DNA of 29,908 bases from Flavobacterium psychrophilum (GCA_020720185.1 DYPB01000017.1:1-29908); one strand, 5' to 3'. Shown: positions 8,851-18,158, counted from the stretch's first letter. The notes: generated by a model from the letters alone, not told the origin. Numbers and translations are program-made.

Positions 8851-10329
8851 ATGAGTAAAAATTTAACAACAAGACAAGAAGACTATTCAAAATGGTATAA
8901 CGAATTGGTCGTGAAGGCTGATTTGGCGGAGAATTCAGGCGTTCGAGGATGTATGGTTATCAAACCTTATGGCTATGCCATTTGGGAAAAAATGCAAGCC
9001 GAATTAGATCGAATGTTTAAAGAAACAGGTCATCAAAACGCTTATTTTCCTCTTTTTGTACCCAAAAGTATGTTTGAAGCCGAAGAAAAAAACGCTGAAG
9101 GCTTTGCAAAAGAGTGTGCCATTGTAACCCATTATCGGTTAAAAAATGACGAAAACAACAAAGGAAAGCTAATTGTAGATCCAAAAGCCAAGTTAGAAGA
9201 AGAACTTATTGTTCGACCAACCAGCGAAGCAATTATTTGGAGTACTTATAAAAACTGGGTGCAGTCATATAGAGATTTACCATTACTAATTAACCAATGG
9301 GCTAATGTTGTTCGATGGGAAATGAGAACCCGTTTGTTTTTAAGAACAGCCGAATTTCTTTGGCAAGAAGGACATACTGCACATGCCACAAAGACGGAAG
9401 CCATTGAAGAATCGGAAAAAATGATGCAAGTTTATGCTGATTTTGCCCAAAATTTTATGGCAATACCTGTTATAAAAGGATTAAAAACCGAAAGCGAGAG
9501 ATTTGCTGGAGCAGAAGAAACCTATTGTATTGAAGCCTTGATGCAAGACGGAAAAGCTTTGCAGGCAGGAACTTCGCACTTTTTAGGTCAAAACTTTGCT
9601 AAAGCATTTGATGTAAAATTCACAAATCAAGAAGGAAAATTAGAACATGTTTGGGGTACTTCTTGGGGCGTTTCTACAAGATTAATGGGGGCATTAGTAA
9701 TGACACACTCGGATGATAATGGATTGGTTCTGCCACCAAATTTAGCCCCAATACAGGTAGTTATTGTGCCTATATATAAAAGCGACGAAGAGTTAAACAA
9801 AATAACAATCGTAGCTAATGATTTGATGAATAACCTAAAAAAATTAGGATTATCAGTTAAATTTGATAGCAGAACGACACAAAAACCAGGTTTTAAATTT
9901 GCCGAATGGGAACTAAAAGGAGTTCCTATTCGAATTGCCATTGGTCCTAAAGATTTAGAAAACAACTCCTTCGAGCTTGCTCGTCGAGATACTTTAAGTA
10001 AAACAACCGTTTCTAAAAATGATATCGAAAACTACATTAATGATTTGTTAGTTCAAATACAAAAAGAAATGTTTGATAAAGCATTAGCTTATAGGGAGTC
10101 GCATATTACTGAAGTCAATTCGTTTGAAGAGTTTAAAGAAATATTAGAAACCAAAGCAGGATTCGTATCTGCACACTGGGATGGCACGGCGGCCACCGAA
10201 GAAAAAATAAAAGATTTAACCAAAGCAACCATTCGTTGTATACCATTAGACCGTAAATTAGAAGACGGAGTGTGTATGTTAACAGGTTCAAAATCAATAG
10301 GTAGAGTATTATTTGCAAAAGCCTATTAA
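8851..10329 (+). CDS. proS: Prolyl-tRNA synthetase (archaeal/eukaryote-like type)
   Basis: A 492-aa class II aminoacyl-tRNA synthetase that charges tRNA-Pro. It is the short archaeal/eukaryotic-type ProRS lacking the bacterial editing insertion, which is the usual form in flavobacteria. Visible elements: RPTSEAIIW (TXE loop), motif 2 [27 protein letters not shown], motif 3 around [19 protein letters not shown], the HGTP anticodon-binding domain from about residue 305 ([10 protein letters not shown]), and a C-terminal domain ending FAKAY. ATG 8851 ([15 protein letters not shown]) gives the usual family length and N-terminus; a GTG at 8836 in frame would add only five residues. The promoter pairs back-to-back with that of the lipoprotein gene. 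Confidence 0.96.
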   Translation: MSKNLTTRQEDYSKWYNELVVKADLAENSGVRGCMVIKPYGYAIWEKMQAELDRMFKETGHQNAYFPLFVPKSMFEAEEKNAEGFAKECAIVTHYRLKNDENNKGKLIVDPKAKLEEELIVRPTSEAIIWSTYKNWVQSYRDLPLLINQWANVVRWEMRTRLFLRTAEFLWQEGHTAHATKTEAIEESEKMMQVYADFAQNFMAIPVIKGLKTESERFAGAEETYCIEALMQDGKALQAGTSHFLGQNFAKAFDVKFTNQEGKLEHVWGTSWGVSTRLMGALVMTHSDDNGLVLPPNLAPIQVVIVPIYKSDEELNKITIVANDLMNNLKKLGLSVKFDSRTTQKPGFKFAEWELKGVPIRIAIGPKDLENNSFELARRDTLSKTTVSKNDIENYINDLLVQIQKEMFDKALAYRESHITEVNSFEEFKEILETKAGFVSAHWDGTAATEEKIKDLTKATIRCIPLDRKLEDGVCMLTGSKSIGRVLFAKAY

Positions 10330-10372
10330 AATTTATTATCTAAAAATCACCAAAATGAATAGGCAAAGGCCT

Positions 10373-10380
10373 TAATGTTG
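10373..10380 (+). promoter_or_regulatory. Possible -7 box of the ABC-F gene
   Basis: TAATGTTG, seven of eight to TAnnTTTG, 17 bases before the GTG start; the spacing fits other genes here. Confidence 0.35.
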
Positions 10381-10397
10381 TCAAAAAAAAATAATCT

Positions 10398-12254
10398 GTG
10401 AATTACTTATCTGTTGAAAATATATCAAAATCATTTGGTGAAAGAACACTTTTTGAGAACATTTCGTTTGGAATTAATAAAGATCAAAAAATTGCTTTTA
10501 TTGCAAAAAATGGTTCAGGAAAAACCTGTATAATGAAAATTATTAATGGCGAAGATGAGCCAGACACAGGACAAGTGATTGTTCGGAAAGGAATAAATAT
10601 GGCTTTTTTAAGTCAGGATGCAAATTTGCAAGAGGAATTGACTATTGAGGAGAGTATTTTTGCCAGTGATAATGAAGTTTTAAAAGTAATAGAACAATAT
10701 GAAAAAGCATTAGAAAATCCAGACGATGCAGATGCCTATCAGGCGGCTTTTGACAAAATGGATGCTTTTAATGCTTGGGATTTTGAAACACAGTATAAAC
10801 AAATTTTATTCAGATTAAAGTTAGAAGATTTTAAATTGAAGGTAAAAAATTTATCAGGAGGACAAAAAAAAAGATTAAGTTTAGCAATTATATTAATTAA
10901 CAGGCCAGATTTATTAATACTAGACGAACCAACCAATCATCTTGATTTAGAGATGATTGAATGGTTAGAAAGTTATTTTGCTAAAGAGAATATTACACTA
11001 TTTATGGTAACTCATGACAGGTTTTTTCTAGAACGAGTTTGTAATGAAATTATAGAATTAGACAACGGAAAACTATATCAATATAAAGGTAATTATTCTT
11101 ATTATTTAGAGAAAAAAGAAGAACGAATAGCTTCAGAAAACAGCAGCGTAGATAAAGCTCAAAACCTATTTGTCAAGGAGTTAGAATGGATGCGAAGACA
11201 ACCTAAAGCACGAACCACAAAATCAAAATCTCGTCAAGATGATTTTTATCTAATTAAAGAGAAAGCACAAAGTAGAAGGCGAGAAAATGCAGTTGAACTC
11301 GAGATAAATATGGAGCGATTGGGCAGTAAAATTATTGAGTTGCACAAAGTGAGTAAAAAATTTAAGGATAGAGTGATTTTAGATAATTTTAGTTTCGATT
11401 TTCAACGGGGAGAGCGAATTGGTATAATCGGTAAAAATGGAACAGGAAAATCAACATTTTTAAACTTAATTACAGGTACAATTCCTGCAGATTCTGGCAA
11501 AGTAATTACAGGAGACACCATAAAAATGGGTTATTACACCCAGTCAGGGATTAATCCAAAACCAGGTCAAAAGGTAATTGATATTATCAAAGAATATGGA
11601 GAATACATTCCGCTTACTAAAGGAAAAATTATATCAGCAGGGCAGTTATTAGAACGATTTTTATTTGATAGAAAAAAACAACACGATTTTGTCGAAAAAC
11701 TCTCAGGTGGCGAATTAAAAAGGTTATATTTATGTACAGTTTTGATACAAAATCCTAATTTCTTGATTCTTGACGAACCTACTAATGATTTGGACATTGT
11801 TACTTTAAATGTTTTGGAAAGTTTTTTAATGGATTATCCAGGTTGTTTACTCGTTGTAAGCCACGATAGATATTTTATGGATAAAATTGTAGACCATTTA
11901 TTTGTGTTTAGAGGTAATGGTGTTATCGATAATTTTCCAGGAAATTATTCTGATTTTAGAGCCTACGAAGACAGCGTTGAACCTAAAAAATTAGACAGCG
12001 TTAATACAGAAAAAAAAGATTGGAAAAGTCCTCACAATAATGGAAATTTAACTTTTAATGAACAGAAAGAGTATCAAAAAATAGAAAAAGAAATTAAAGA
12101 TTTAGAGTTAGAGAAAAATAAAATAGAACAACTTTTTACCGAAAATAAAATAGATAACATCGATCAGAAAGCTAATGAATTACAACAAATCATTAATAAA
12201 ATAGAACTAAAAGAAGAAAGATGGTTTGAATTGAGTGCAAAATCAGGACTATAA
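10398..12254 (+). CDS. ABC-F family ATPase (Uup-like)
   Basis: A 618-aa soluble protein with two ABC ATPase domains and no membrane part, as in ABC-F factors that act on the ribosome. Domain 1: Walker A AKNGSGKT (A in place of the usual G), signature LSGGQKKRLSLA, Walker B DLLILDEPTNHLDLE. Linker of about 80 residues, charged, with WMRRQPKARTTKSKSR. Domain 2: GKNGTGKST, LSGGELKRLYL, FLILDEPTNDLDI, H-loop SHDRYFMD. A C-terminal charged coiled coil (about 545-615) fits the Uup type, whose tail binds nucleic acid. The start codon is GTG. The gene ends six bases inside the convergent Omp28-type gene. Which ABC-F subtype and which ribosomal job it has cannot be told from sequence alone. Confidence 0.92.
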   Translation: MNYLSVENISKSFGERTLFENISFGINKDQKIAFIAKNGSGKTCIMKIINGEDEPDTGQVIVRKGINMAFLSQDANLQEELTIEESIFASDNEVLKVIEQYEKALENPDDADAYQAAFDKMDAFNAWDFETQYKQILFRLKLEDFKLKVKNLSGGQKKRLSLAIILINRPDLLILDEPTNHLDLEMIEWLESYFAKENITLFMVTHDRFFLERVCNEIIELDNGKLYQYKGNYSYYLEKKEERIASENSSVDKAQNLFVKELEWMRRQPKARTTKSKSRQDDFYLIKEKAQSRRRENAVELEINMERLGSKIIELHKVSKKFKDRVILDNFSFDFQRGERIGIIGKNGTGKSTFLNLITGTIPADSGKVITGDTIKMGYYTQSGINPKPGQKVIDIIKEYGEYIPLTKGKIISAGQLLERFLFDRKKQHDFVEKLSGGELKRLYLCTVLIQNPNFLILDEPTNDLDIVTLNVLESFLMDYPGCLLVVSHDRYFMDKIVDHLFVFRGNGVIDNFPGNYSDFRAYEDSVEPKKLDSVNTEKKDWKSPHNNGNLTFNEQKEYQKIEKEIKDLELEKNKIEQLFTENKIDNIDQKANELQQIINKIELKEERWFELSAKSGL

Positions 12255-13100
12255 ATTTTGCTCAAACAACTGATTCTCATTCAAAGCAGCATAACGAACA
12301 TTAATAACCGTGTTATTGGAATTTATAACAAAAGCAACAATTCCTATTTCAGAAGGATTTGTAATAAAATCTGGAAGTGTTAATGGAATTGTAGTACTAA
12401 AATTTTTAGAAATTGTTAATCCAAATAAAGTGTTTTCTGTAATAGCATCACCTAAAGGATTGGTAAATGAATATTTTAATACATGATTATGAACATAATT
12501 TGGTATTGGATTCTGACCTCCATAATAATTACTTGTATAATTGGTCTGATCTCTAATTAAATGATTTTCAATAACATAAACTACCAATCGAAGGTTTTCG
12601 GAGTAAGTTTGTGCAAACTTTATTTTTGCATCAACATTTAACCTCCCATTCTCAATTTTTGAATTTATTGCAAGACCTAATCCACAATTATTACCTGTTA
12701 ATTTCTTCACATCATTAAGATTTAAAGATTCTGGAATTGTCCATAATTCTGTCCTATTTAACCTCACCTCTGGATATCTAGTAGTATTTACTGGAAAAAA
12801 ATATTGCTTTAAAATTGCCGTATTTGGGGTTATCCAAGGGTCGCTGCTTCCACCATGAATGGCAACCGTAACACTCTTATCAGTAACAGTAGGAACCAAG
12901 TCAATTGCCTGCGACACTCGAGTACAATAACCACACCATGTTCCTGTATAATCCTCAATCAAAACTCGTTTTTTGAAATAACCAGAAACCGCAGGAACAT
13001 CAACAGTACTTTCAACAGGAACTTCCTTTACTACAGTTTCACTACAAGAAAATGAAATAATAAATATAATTGAATAAAGAATAAATTTTAGATTTTTCAT
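12249..13100 (-). CDS. Omp28-related thioredoxin-fold lipoprotein
   Basis: A 283-aa predicted lipoprotein: signal peptide with lipobox FIISFSC (Cys19). After a short linker comes an Omp28-like domain opening RVLIEDYTGTWCGYCTRVSQA with a CGYC pair (C56, C59), then a beta-rich half. It parallels residues 298-540 of the secreted protein at 3880-5772, but is membrane-anchored and has no T9SS tail. The role is unknown; the CxxC suggests thiol-disulfide or structural function in the envelope. It is divergent from a TlpA-like gene, which supports a redox theme. The stop overlaps the stop of the convergent ABC-F gene by six bases, with no terminator visible between them. No perfect promoter box was seen in the 176-bp gap upstream. 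Confidence 0.87.
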   Translation of the reverse strand: MKNLKFILYSIIFIISFSCSETVVKEVPVESTVDVPAVSGYFKKRVLIEDYTGTWCGYCTRVSQAIDLVPTVTDKSVTVAIHGGSSDPWITPNTAILKQYFFPVNTTRYPEVRLNRTELWTIPESLNLNDVKKLTGNNCGLGLAINSKIENGRLNVDAKIKFAQTYSENLRLVVYVIENHLIRDQTNYTSNYYGGQNPIPNYVHNHVLKYSFTNPLGDAITENTLFGLTISKNFSTTIPLTLPDFITNPSEIGIVAFVINSNNTVINVRYAALNENQLFEQNL

Positions 13101-13276
13101 GATTATGAAATTAATGGTTACAAATAAAACAAAATATATTTTATTTTAAAAATAATAATTCATTTATTTGTAAAAAAATTATCAAAATACGCAAAAAAAA
13201 TATTCTTTTTACTCCTTACAAAGTACAATTACCAACAGTTAGTTATTCCATATTAAAAAATAAATAAAATAATCAG

Positions 13277-13753
13277 ATGAAAAAAATATCATTACTATTA
13301 CTATTTGTTGGGTTCAATTTATTTGCCCAAAAACAATTACCAGCATTAAGTTTAAACAATTTAGAAGGAAAAAGCATCGTTTTGAAAACTGAATTTGCTG
13401 AAAAAGATAAACTTTATATCTTCTCATTTTGGGCAACTTGGTGTACGCCTTGTATTGCTGAATTAGAAGAATTTAACGATTTGCAAGCGGACTGGAAAAA
13501 AGAAGTTAACTTTGAAATAATTGCGGTAGCTACCGACGATGCTCGAACTCAAAAACGAGTAAAACCATTAGTTAACGGAAAAGGTTGGGAGTATAAAGTA
13601 TTGTTAGACAGCAATCAGGATTTTAAAAGAGCGATGAATATTGTGAATATTCCATATACAATTGTGGTAAAAAATGGCGAAATTGTACATATTCAAAATG
13701 GCTATACACCAGGAAATGAAAATGAATTATTAGAAAAATTAAAATCTTTATAA
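13277..13753 (+). CDS. TlpA-like periplasmic thioredoxin-family protein
   Basis: A 158-aa exported thioredoxin-fold protein. Signal peptide 1-18 (MKKISLLLLFVGFNLFAQ), then a TlpA/ResA-type domain with the active-site WCTPC (C56, C59) in FSFWATWCTPCIAELEEF and the cis-Pro segment IVNIPYTIVVKNGEIV. Such proteins reduce or exchange disulfides in the periplasm, for example in cytochrome c maturation; the partner here is not known. It is 90 bases upstream of the DUF6029-like gene, same strand, probably one transcript. Confidence 0.92.
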   Translation: MKKISLLLLFVGFNLFAQKQLPALSLNNLEGKSIVLKTEFAEKDKLYIFSFWATWCTPCIAELEEFNDLQADWKKEVNFEIIAVATDDARTQKRVKPLVNGKGWEYKVLLDSNQDFKRAMNIVNIPYTIVVKNGEIVHIQNGYTPGNENELLEKLKSL

Positions 13754-13843
13754 ATCGAAAAAACACCATAATTGAAGGCTCAAAAAGATAAAGAAGCATC
13801 ATATTAATCTTCCACTCTTCAATGAAAATAAAATAATCAACAG

Positions 13844-15523
13844 ATGAAAAACATATTCTTAATTATAATAATTGCCACAACATATACATACAGTCAGGAG
13901 AAATCTTCCGTCTTCGGAGGATTTGAATCAAATTCTCAATGGTATTTGAATGATGAAAATTTAAAAGATGAATTTAATATTGGTGTAACACATCCTGATT
14001 ATCCGTTGCAAAGCAATAATTATCTGACCTTAAATTATAAAAACAAAAACTGGTTTTCGGGTATTCAATTTGAAAGTTATCAAGACAGAAGCGTTAATGA
14101 CAACGAATTATTAAATTTGAATCCCAATTATAAAAAATCAAATGTAGGCACTTATTTTTTGCAATATAAAACAGAGAAAATTGATATTACCGCAGGTTAT
14201 TTTTATGAACAATTTGGTAACGGATTACTTTTCAGAGGTTGGGAAGATAGAACTTTAGGTATCAATAATGCCCTTCGGGGGGGGCGGATTATTTTTAAAC
14301 CAACCAAATATTTAACTTTAAAAACCATTTATGGACAACAACGAAGCGGTTTTAATGTATCGGAAGGAAAAATATATGGAACTGATTTAGAAATTGCTCT
14401 TTCAAATCTATTCAAATTTAATACCACCGAATTATCTCTTGGACTAACTTATGTGGGTAGAGATGAGGTTACAACGGTTATAAACCCAAGTTTTAAGAAT
14501 TTAACAAACGCTTTTGGAGGTAGAATTAGTATCTCTCACCAATCATTTTATGCCTCTACCGAGTTTGATTACAAATCAAAGGATGCTATTGTTTACGATG
14601 GTATTATTAAAGATAACTTTCTAAAAACAGGAAATGCCTTATTATTAAATGTTGGATATTCAAAAAAAGGTTTCGGAATTGACGGTACAGTTAGAAGACT
14701 TGAAAATATGAGTTTTTTTTCCGAAAGAGCTGCAAAAGGCAACAAATATAACGATAAAATTATGAATTTTATTCCGAGTTTAACCAAACAACAACATTAT
14801 AATGTAGCCAATATTTATGTATATCAATCACAACCAAGCGTATTATTGTATGATTATAGTGTGGTAAAAGCTGGTGAAATTGGCGGTCAAATAGATATAT
14901 TTTATAACTTTAAAAAAGGAACAGCAATTGGCGGAAAAAACGGAACAAAAATTGCATTAAACATTTCTGATTGGAATGCTTTAGGTGGAACTTTTGTAAT
15001 CACAAGTCCACAAGATTACCAAACAGATTTTATTGGATTTGGTAAAAAATATTACACGGATTATAATTTAGAAATAGAAAAAAAATGGAATAAAAACTGG
15101 CAATCTTCCTTTTCATATATTAATCAATATTATAATAAATTAACAATAGATAGGGTAGGAGCAGTAAGAACCAATATTATAGCTGCAGAGACCACCTATA
15201 AAATGCCTAACTCAAAATCAATTAGACTAGTAGCAGAACACCTTTGGGCTGATTCTGACAAAAAAAACTGGGCAGCATCTACAGTAGAATTTAATGCAAA
15301 TTCTAAATTTTCATTTTATGTTTCGGATATGTATAATTATGGAAATGACAAAGATTATTACAGAAATCATTACTATAATTTAGGAGGATCGTACAGAAAA
15401 AAAGCCACCAGAATTGCACTAAACTACGGCCGTCAAAGAGGTGGCTTGTTGTGCGTTGGCGGAATTTGCAGAGTTGTTCCAGAAAGTTCGGGCGTTAGTT
15501 TATCGTTGAACACTTCGTTTTAA
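13844..15523 (+). CDS. DUF6029-like outer membrane beta-barrel protein
   Basis: A 559-aa exported protein matching my recollection of the Bacteroidota DUF6029 family. Signal peptide 1-17 (ends TYSQ). The body consists of many short amphipathic strands and ends SLSLNTSF with a terminal Phe, as in outer membrane barrels. Function unknown. It follows a TlpA-like gene and faces an Omp28-type lipoprotein gene; the three may work together in the envelope, and the protein has two Cys near its end (LLCVGGICRVV) that a thioredoxin partner could act on (inference). A run of eight G at 14277-14284 lies in frame. The stop codon TAA (15521-15523) straddles the left junction of a MITE-like element. Confidence 0.85.
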   Translation: MKNIFLIIIIATTYTYSQEKSSVFGGFESNSQWYLNDENLKDEFNIGVTHPDYPLQSNNYLTLNYKNKNWFSGIQFESYQDRSVNDNELLNLNPNYKKSNVGTYFLQYKTEKIDITAGYFYEQFGNGLLFRGWEDRTLGINNALRGGRIIFKPTKYLTLKTIYGQQRSGFNVSEGKIYGTDLEIALSNLFKFNTTELSLGLTYVGRDEVTTVINPSFKNLTNAFGGRISISHQSFYASTEFDYKSKDAIVYDGIIKDNFLKTGNALLLNVGYSKKGFGIDGTVRRLENMSFFSERAAKGNKYNDKIMNFIPSLTKQQHYNVANIYVYQSQPSVLLYDYSVVKAGEIGGQIDIFYNFKKGTAIGGKNGTKIALNISDWNALGGTFVITSPQDYQTDFIGFGKKYYTDYNLEIEKKWNKNWQSSFSYINQYYNKLTIDRVGAVRTNIIAAETTYKMPNSKSIRLVAEHLWADSDKKNWAASTVEFNANSKFSFYVSDMYNYGNDKDYYRNHYYNLGGSYRKKATRIALNYGRQRGGLLCVGGICRVVPESSGVSLSLNTSF

Positions 15524-15696
15524 CCCAGATTACGCATTAGAAATCTATTCCAAACTCAAACTACTTCAAAAATAAGCACTTACTCCTATTTTTAAATTCA
15601 AAATACAAAAGTATTCTTTCTTCAAAAATAGTCCGTGAGCACTTATTTTTATTGCATTTTGAGTTTTCATAACGAAGTCTAATGCGTAATTTGGGT
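15523..15696. mobile_element. MITE-like palindromic element, copy 1
   Basis: A 174-bp non-coding element that differs from the copy at 23283-23456 only at 15528 (G instead of A), in the same orientation. Its ends are inverted repeats of 19 bp (ACCCA-A/G-ATTACGCATTAGA and TCTAATGCGTAATTTGGGT; one mismatch here). It is flanked by TTA at 15520-15522 and 15697-15699, a 3-bp target duplication. The interior is an imperfect palindrome (AACTCAAA, AAAAATAAG, CTATTTTT and AATAC recur inverted), so the whole could fold into one hairpin. No ORF. It lies between the DUF6029-like gene and its terminator. Confidence 0.85.
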
Positions 15697-15715
15697 TTAA
15701 AAACACCAATTATAC

Positions 15716-15754
15716 AAAACCTTTCAGGAAAATAATTTTTTGGAAGTTTTTTTT
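15716..15754 (+). terminator. Weak intrinsic terminator
   Basis: Imperfect stem AAAACCTTTCA / TGGAAGTTTT with an AT-rich loop, followed by T run; probably the original terminator of the DUF6029-like gene, now separated from it by the MITE-like element. Confidence 0.5.
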
Positions 15755-15756
15755 GT

Positions 15757-16533
15757 TTAAGAAATTAGAAACTTACTTCTTTGTGTATCAAAAATAATAT
15801 TTTCATCCTTGAATAATGCTTTAAAATTACCGTTCTCTATAAAATAATAAGGTTTATCTTGCAACACTTGTTCATGGGTCATTAAAATCATCTCGTCGCT
15901 AATTTGTATTGCCATATCAATATCGTGGGTCGAAAAAAGAATACATTTATGGGTTTCAACCGTTAGTTTTTTGAGTAATTTAAACAACGAAACTTTATGC
16001 AATAAATCTAAATGTGTGCTAGGCTCATCAAGGATTATAATTGGAGTGTCTTGTGCTAATGCTCTTGCAATCAATACTTTTTGAAGCTGCCCGTCGCTAA
16101 TTTCATAATGCTTTTTATCTTGTAGATGTTTAATTTCGGTAATTTGCATCGCCCATTCTATTTTTTCTAAATCCAAAACAGAAAGTTTGCCTATCCAATT
16201 GGTATAGGGTTGTCTGCCAAGAGCTACTAATTCAAAAACAGTCAAATTGCTGGGTGGTAATTTTTCTGTCAGAACAAGACTTAAATTTTGAGCAATTGCA
16301 CTAATTTTTAAACTTTGAATCTCATTTCCGTTCAAAAAAACTGCTCCTTGAATAGGCTTTTGTATGCCTGTAAGTGTTTTTAAAAGTGTCGATTTTCCTA
16401 TTCCATTTGCTCCAATTAATGAAATTAATTGTCCTTCTGAAAAATTCAAATTTAGGTTTGAGGCAACAACAACGACCCCCTTTTTTGTAGTATAACCAAT
16501 GCTTAAATCTTTTGTATGGAGTATATTGTTCAT
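15757..16533 (-). CDS. ABC transporter ATPase, FecE/BtuD-like
   Basis: A 258-aa ABC ATPase most like those of iron-siderophore, heme or cobalamin importers (FecE/BtuD/HmuV group). Walker A GANGIGKST (residues about 36-44), Q-loop near LVLTEKLPPSN, signature ISDGQLQKVLIARAL, in which the canonical LSGGQ is altered to ISDGQ, Walker B PIIILDEPSTHLDL, H-loop STHDID. The block VFELVALGRQPYTNW is typical of the FecE group. No permease or substrate-binding gene lies next to it, so the transporter it powers is encoded elsewhere; the substrate is not determinable. Start 21 bases after the stop of the upstream LolD/MacB-like ATPase gene, so the two are probably co-transcribed. Confidence 0.85.
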   Translation of the reverse strand: MNNILHTKDLSIGYTTKKGVVVVASNLNLNFSEGQLISLIGANGIGKSTLLKTLTGIQKPIQGAVFLNGNEIQSLKISAIAQNLSLVLTEKLPPSNLTVFELVALGRQPYTNWIGKLSVLDLEKIEWAMQITEIKHLQDKKHYEISDGQLQKVLIARALAQDTPIIILDEPSTHLDLLHKVSLFKLLKKLTVETHKCILFSTHDIDMAIQISDEMILMTHEQVLQDKPYYFIENGNFKALFKDENIIFDTQRSKFLIS

Positions 16534-16554
16534 TTATTTTGTACTAAAAAACTT

Positions 16555-17238
16555 TTAATTCGTGGTATCACTCTCAATAACACCATCTCTCAAACGGATA
16601 ACACGGTGTGCATAAGCCGCAATATCCTCCTCGTGAGTAACTAAAATTACGGTGTTTCCTTGTGCATGAATATCTCCAAAGAGTTTCATAATCTCGACCG
16701 ATGTTTTACTATCAAGATTCCCCGTAGGCTCGTCTGCCAAGATAATTGATGGTTTATTAACCAAGGCTCGTGCAATAGCAACCCGCTGCCGTTGTCCGCC
16801 TGATAATTGATTGGGCTGATGATCCATCCTGTCGCCAAGGTTTACTTGATTTAAAACTTCTGTTGCTCGTGCATTCCTTTCGGTTTTCGAATACCCTGCA
16901 TAAATCATTGGAAGGGCAACATTGTCCAGAGCGGTAGTTCGGGGTAATAAATTAAAGGTTTGAAAAACAAAACCAATTTCTTTATTACGAATTTCTGCCA
17001 AATCATCGTCGTGCATTTGAGAAACATCTTTTCCATTCAGAATATAACTACCAGAAGTAGGGGTGTCCAAACAACCTAAAAGGTTCATCAATGTTGATTT
17101 TCCAGATCCTGATGGTCCCATTAGTGCTACATATTCGCCTTTATTTATCTGCAAATCAATGCCTCTTAAAACATAAACAATCTCGTTACCCAGAACAAAA
17201 TCTCGTTTAATATTAGTAATATTTATTAATGCTTCCAT
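16555..17238 (-). CDS. ABC transporter ATPase, LolD/MacB-like
   Basis: A 227-aa ABC ATPase of the LolD/MacB/FtsE group, whose members drive mechanotransmission, lipoprotein release or efflux with a FtsX-type permease. Walker [11 protein letters not shown]-loop [18 protein letters not shown], signature [15 protein letters not shown], Walker [15 protein letters not shown]-loop VTHEED. All catalytic residues are intact and the length is normal for a free-standing subunit. No FtsX-like permease gene is adjacent. It precedes the FecE-like ATPase gene by 21 bases. Confidence 0.9.
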   Translation of the reverse strand: MEALINITNIKRDFVLGNEIVYVLRGIDLQINKGEYVALMGPSGSGKSTLMNLLGCLDTPTSGSYILNGKDVSQMHDDDLAEIRNKEIGFVFQTFNLLPRTTALDNVALPMIYAGYSKTERNARATEVLNQVNLGDRMDHQPNQLSGGQRQRVAIARALVNKPSIILADEPTGNLDSKTSVEIMKLFGDIHAQGNTVILVTHEEDIAAYAHRVIRLRDGVIESDTTN

Positions 17239-17240
17239 TT

Positions 17241-17274
17241 TTAGATTAATTAGAAAATTAGATTAATTAGAAAA
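17241..17274. repeat. Two perfect 17-bp tandem repeats
   Basis: TTAGATTAATTAGAAAA occurs twice head to tail (17241-17257, 17258-17274) in the leader of the LolD/MacB-like ATPase gene, followed by short CACAACT repeats. Likely slippage. Confidence 0.9.
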
Positions 17275-17319
17275 TTCACAACTCACAACTCATTTGTAGT
17301 TTATTATTTAAAAATGTTA

Positions 17320-17327
17320 CAAAATTA
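17320..17327 (-). promoter_or_regulatory. Possible -7 box of the ABC ATPase pair
   Basis: TAATTTTG on the minus strand matches TAnnTTTG; it overlaps the stop of the methyltransferase gene and would leave an 81-base leader. Confidence 0.3.
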
Positions 17328-18101
17328 AACCCGAATCACAAAATGTTCTTTAACTTGTTCGGATCTAAAAAAAACAAAGCCCCAATAGAAAGTATCAATA
17401 GTAACGGTAACTTTCGGATGATTTTTTATAGTTTCCCAAGCGGTTTCTCTATCAGTACTCCAATGAATGTCATCAAAAATCCAAACGGAATGGTTAGTAA
17501 TAGTGGGCAACAAGTTTTCAAAATACTGCAAAGTAGCTTCCTGAGAATGCTTTCCATCAAAATAAATAAGGTCATAATTAACATTTGACAATTGCTGATT
17601 TTTAAAATAATCACCAAATTCGGTATCTATTAAATGAATATTATTAAGATTGAATTTTTGAAACTGCAATCGAGATTGATTTAATGTTTCTGAACATCTT
17701 TCTAACGAAAAAATATTAGCAGACTTGTTTCCTAAACCCATAGCAAGGCTTGATAATCCTAATGAAGTGCCAATTTCTAAAACAGATTTAGGTTGAAAAT
17801 ATCGAACAACTCTAAAAAGTAATTTAGCCCTACGGGTTGATATTCCAGCAGTTTTAGCAATTTGTGCCACTTCTCTTTTAGTTGATTTAAAAACCCTCGA
17901 ACCAGCTCTAAAATTAGTTACATCAATAAGCGTTTTGTTGTTTAAAACAGCTTTTTTATAACAGGATAATGCTTGATAATCAGTATAAATAACAGTATCA
18001 TAAAAACATTTAGTAACCAAATGATAAACAAACGGAGAGTGAACTCCGTGATGATTTTTTGATTGCCAAATAAATTTTAGATATGAAAAAATTAAGTGCA
18101 T
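17325..18101 (-). CDS. Class I SAM-dependent methyltransferase
   Basis: A 258-aa Rossmann-fold methyltransferase resembling O-methyltransferase/Methyltransf_24 types. The SAM-binding glycine motif is VLEIGTSLGLSSLAMG (about residues 109-124); the acidic residue after strand 2 is in IFSLERCSETL; motif DLIYFDGKHSQEATLQYF holds the conserved DG..H; VWIFDDIHWS follows. The N-terminal segment (FIWQSKNHHGVHSPFVYHLVTKCFYD) is one I associate with a flavobacterial subfamily. The substrate is unknown. Only 17 bases lie between a hairpin and the ATG, and no promoter box is seen, so expression may depend on read-through from the gene ending at 18189. Confidence 0.83.
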   Translation of the reverse strand: MHLIFSYLKFIWQSKNHHGVHSPFVYHLVTKCFYDTVIYTDYQALSCYKKAVLNNKTLIDVTNFRAGSRVFKSTKREVAQIAKTAGISTRRAKLLFRVVRYFQPKSVLEIGTSLGLSSLAMGLGNKSANIFSLERCSETLNQSRLQFQKFNLNNIHLIDTEFGDYFKNQQLSNVNYDLIYFDGKHSQEATLQYFENLLPTITNHSVWIFDDIHWSTDRETAWETIKNHPKVTVTIDTFYWGFVFFRSEQVKEHFVIRV

Positions 18102-18118
18102 TTGGTGGTATTATTAAA

Positions 18119-18158
18119 ATAAACTGCCCCAGTATTATTAAAAATAGGAGCAGTTTAT
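18119..18158 (-). terminator. Hairpin between the 311-aa gene and the methyltransferase gene
   Basis: Stem ATAAACTGC-CCC / GGA-GCAGTTTAT with a ~16-base loop. On the minus strand it is followed by TTTTAATAA, a weak U tract, and preceded by a striking T-rich run right after the stop of the 311-aa gene. Probably a terminator or attenuator. Confidence 0.6.

Noticed and set aside
14277..14284. Frameshift at the G run
   Set aside because: The frame continues unbroken with barrel-like sequence on both sides.
15523..15696. Group of CRISPR-like or REP repeats
   Set aside because: Only two distant copies, each with terminal inverted repeats and target duplications; a MITE explains them better.
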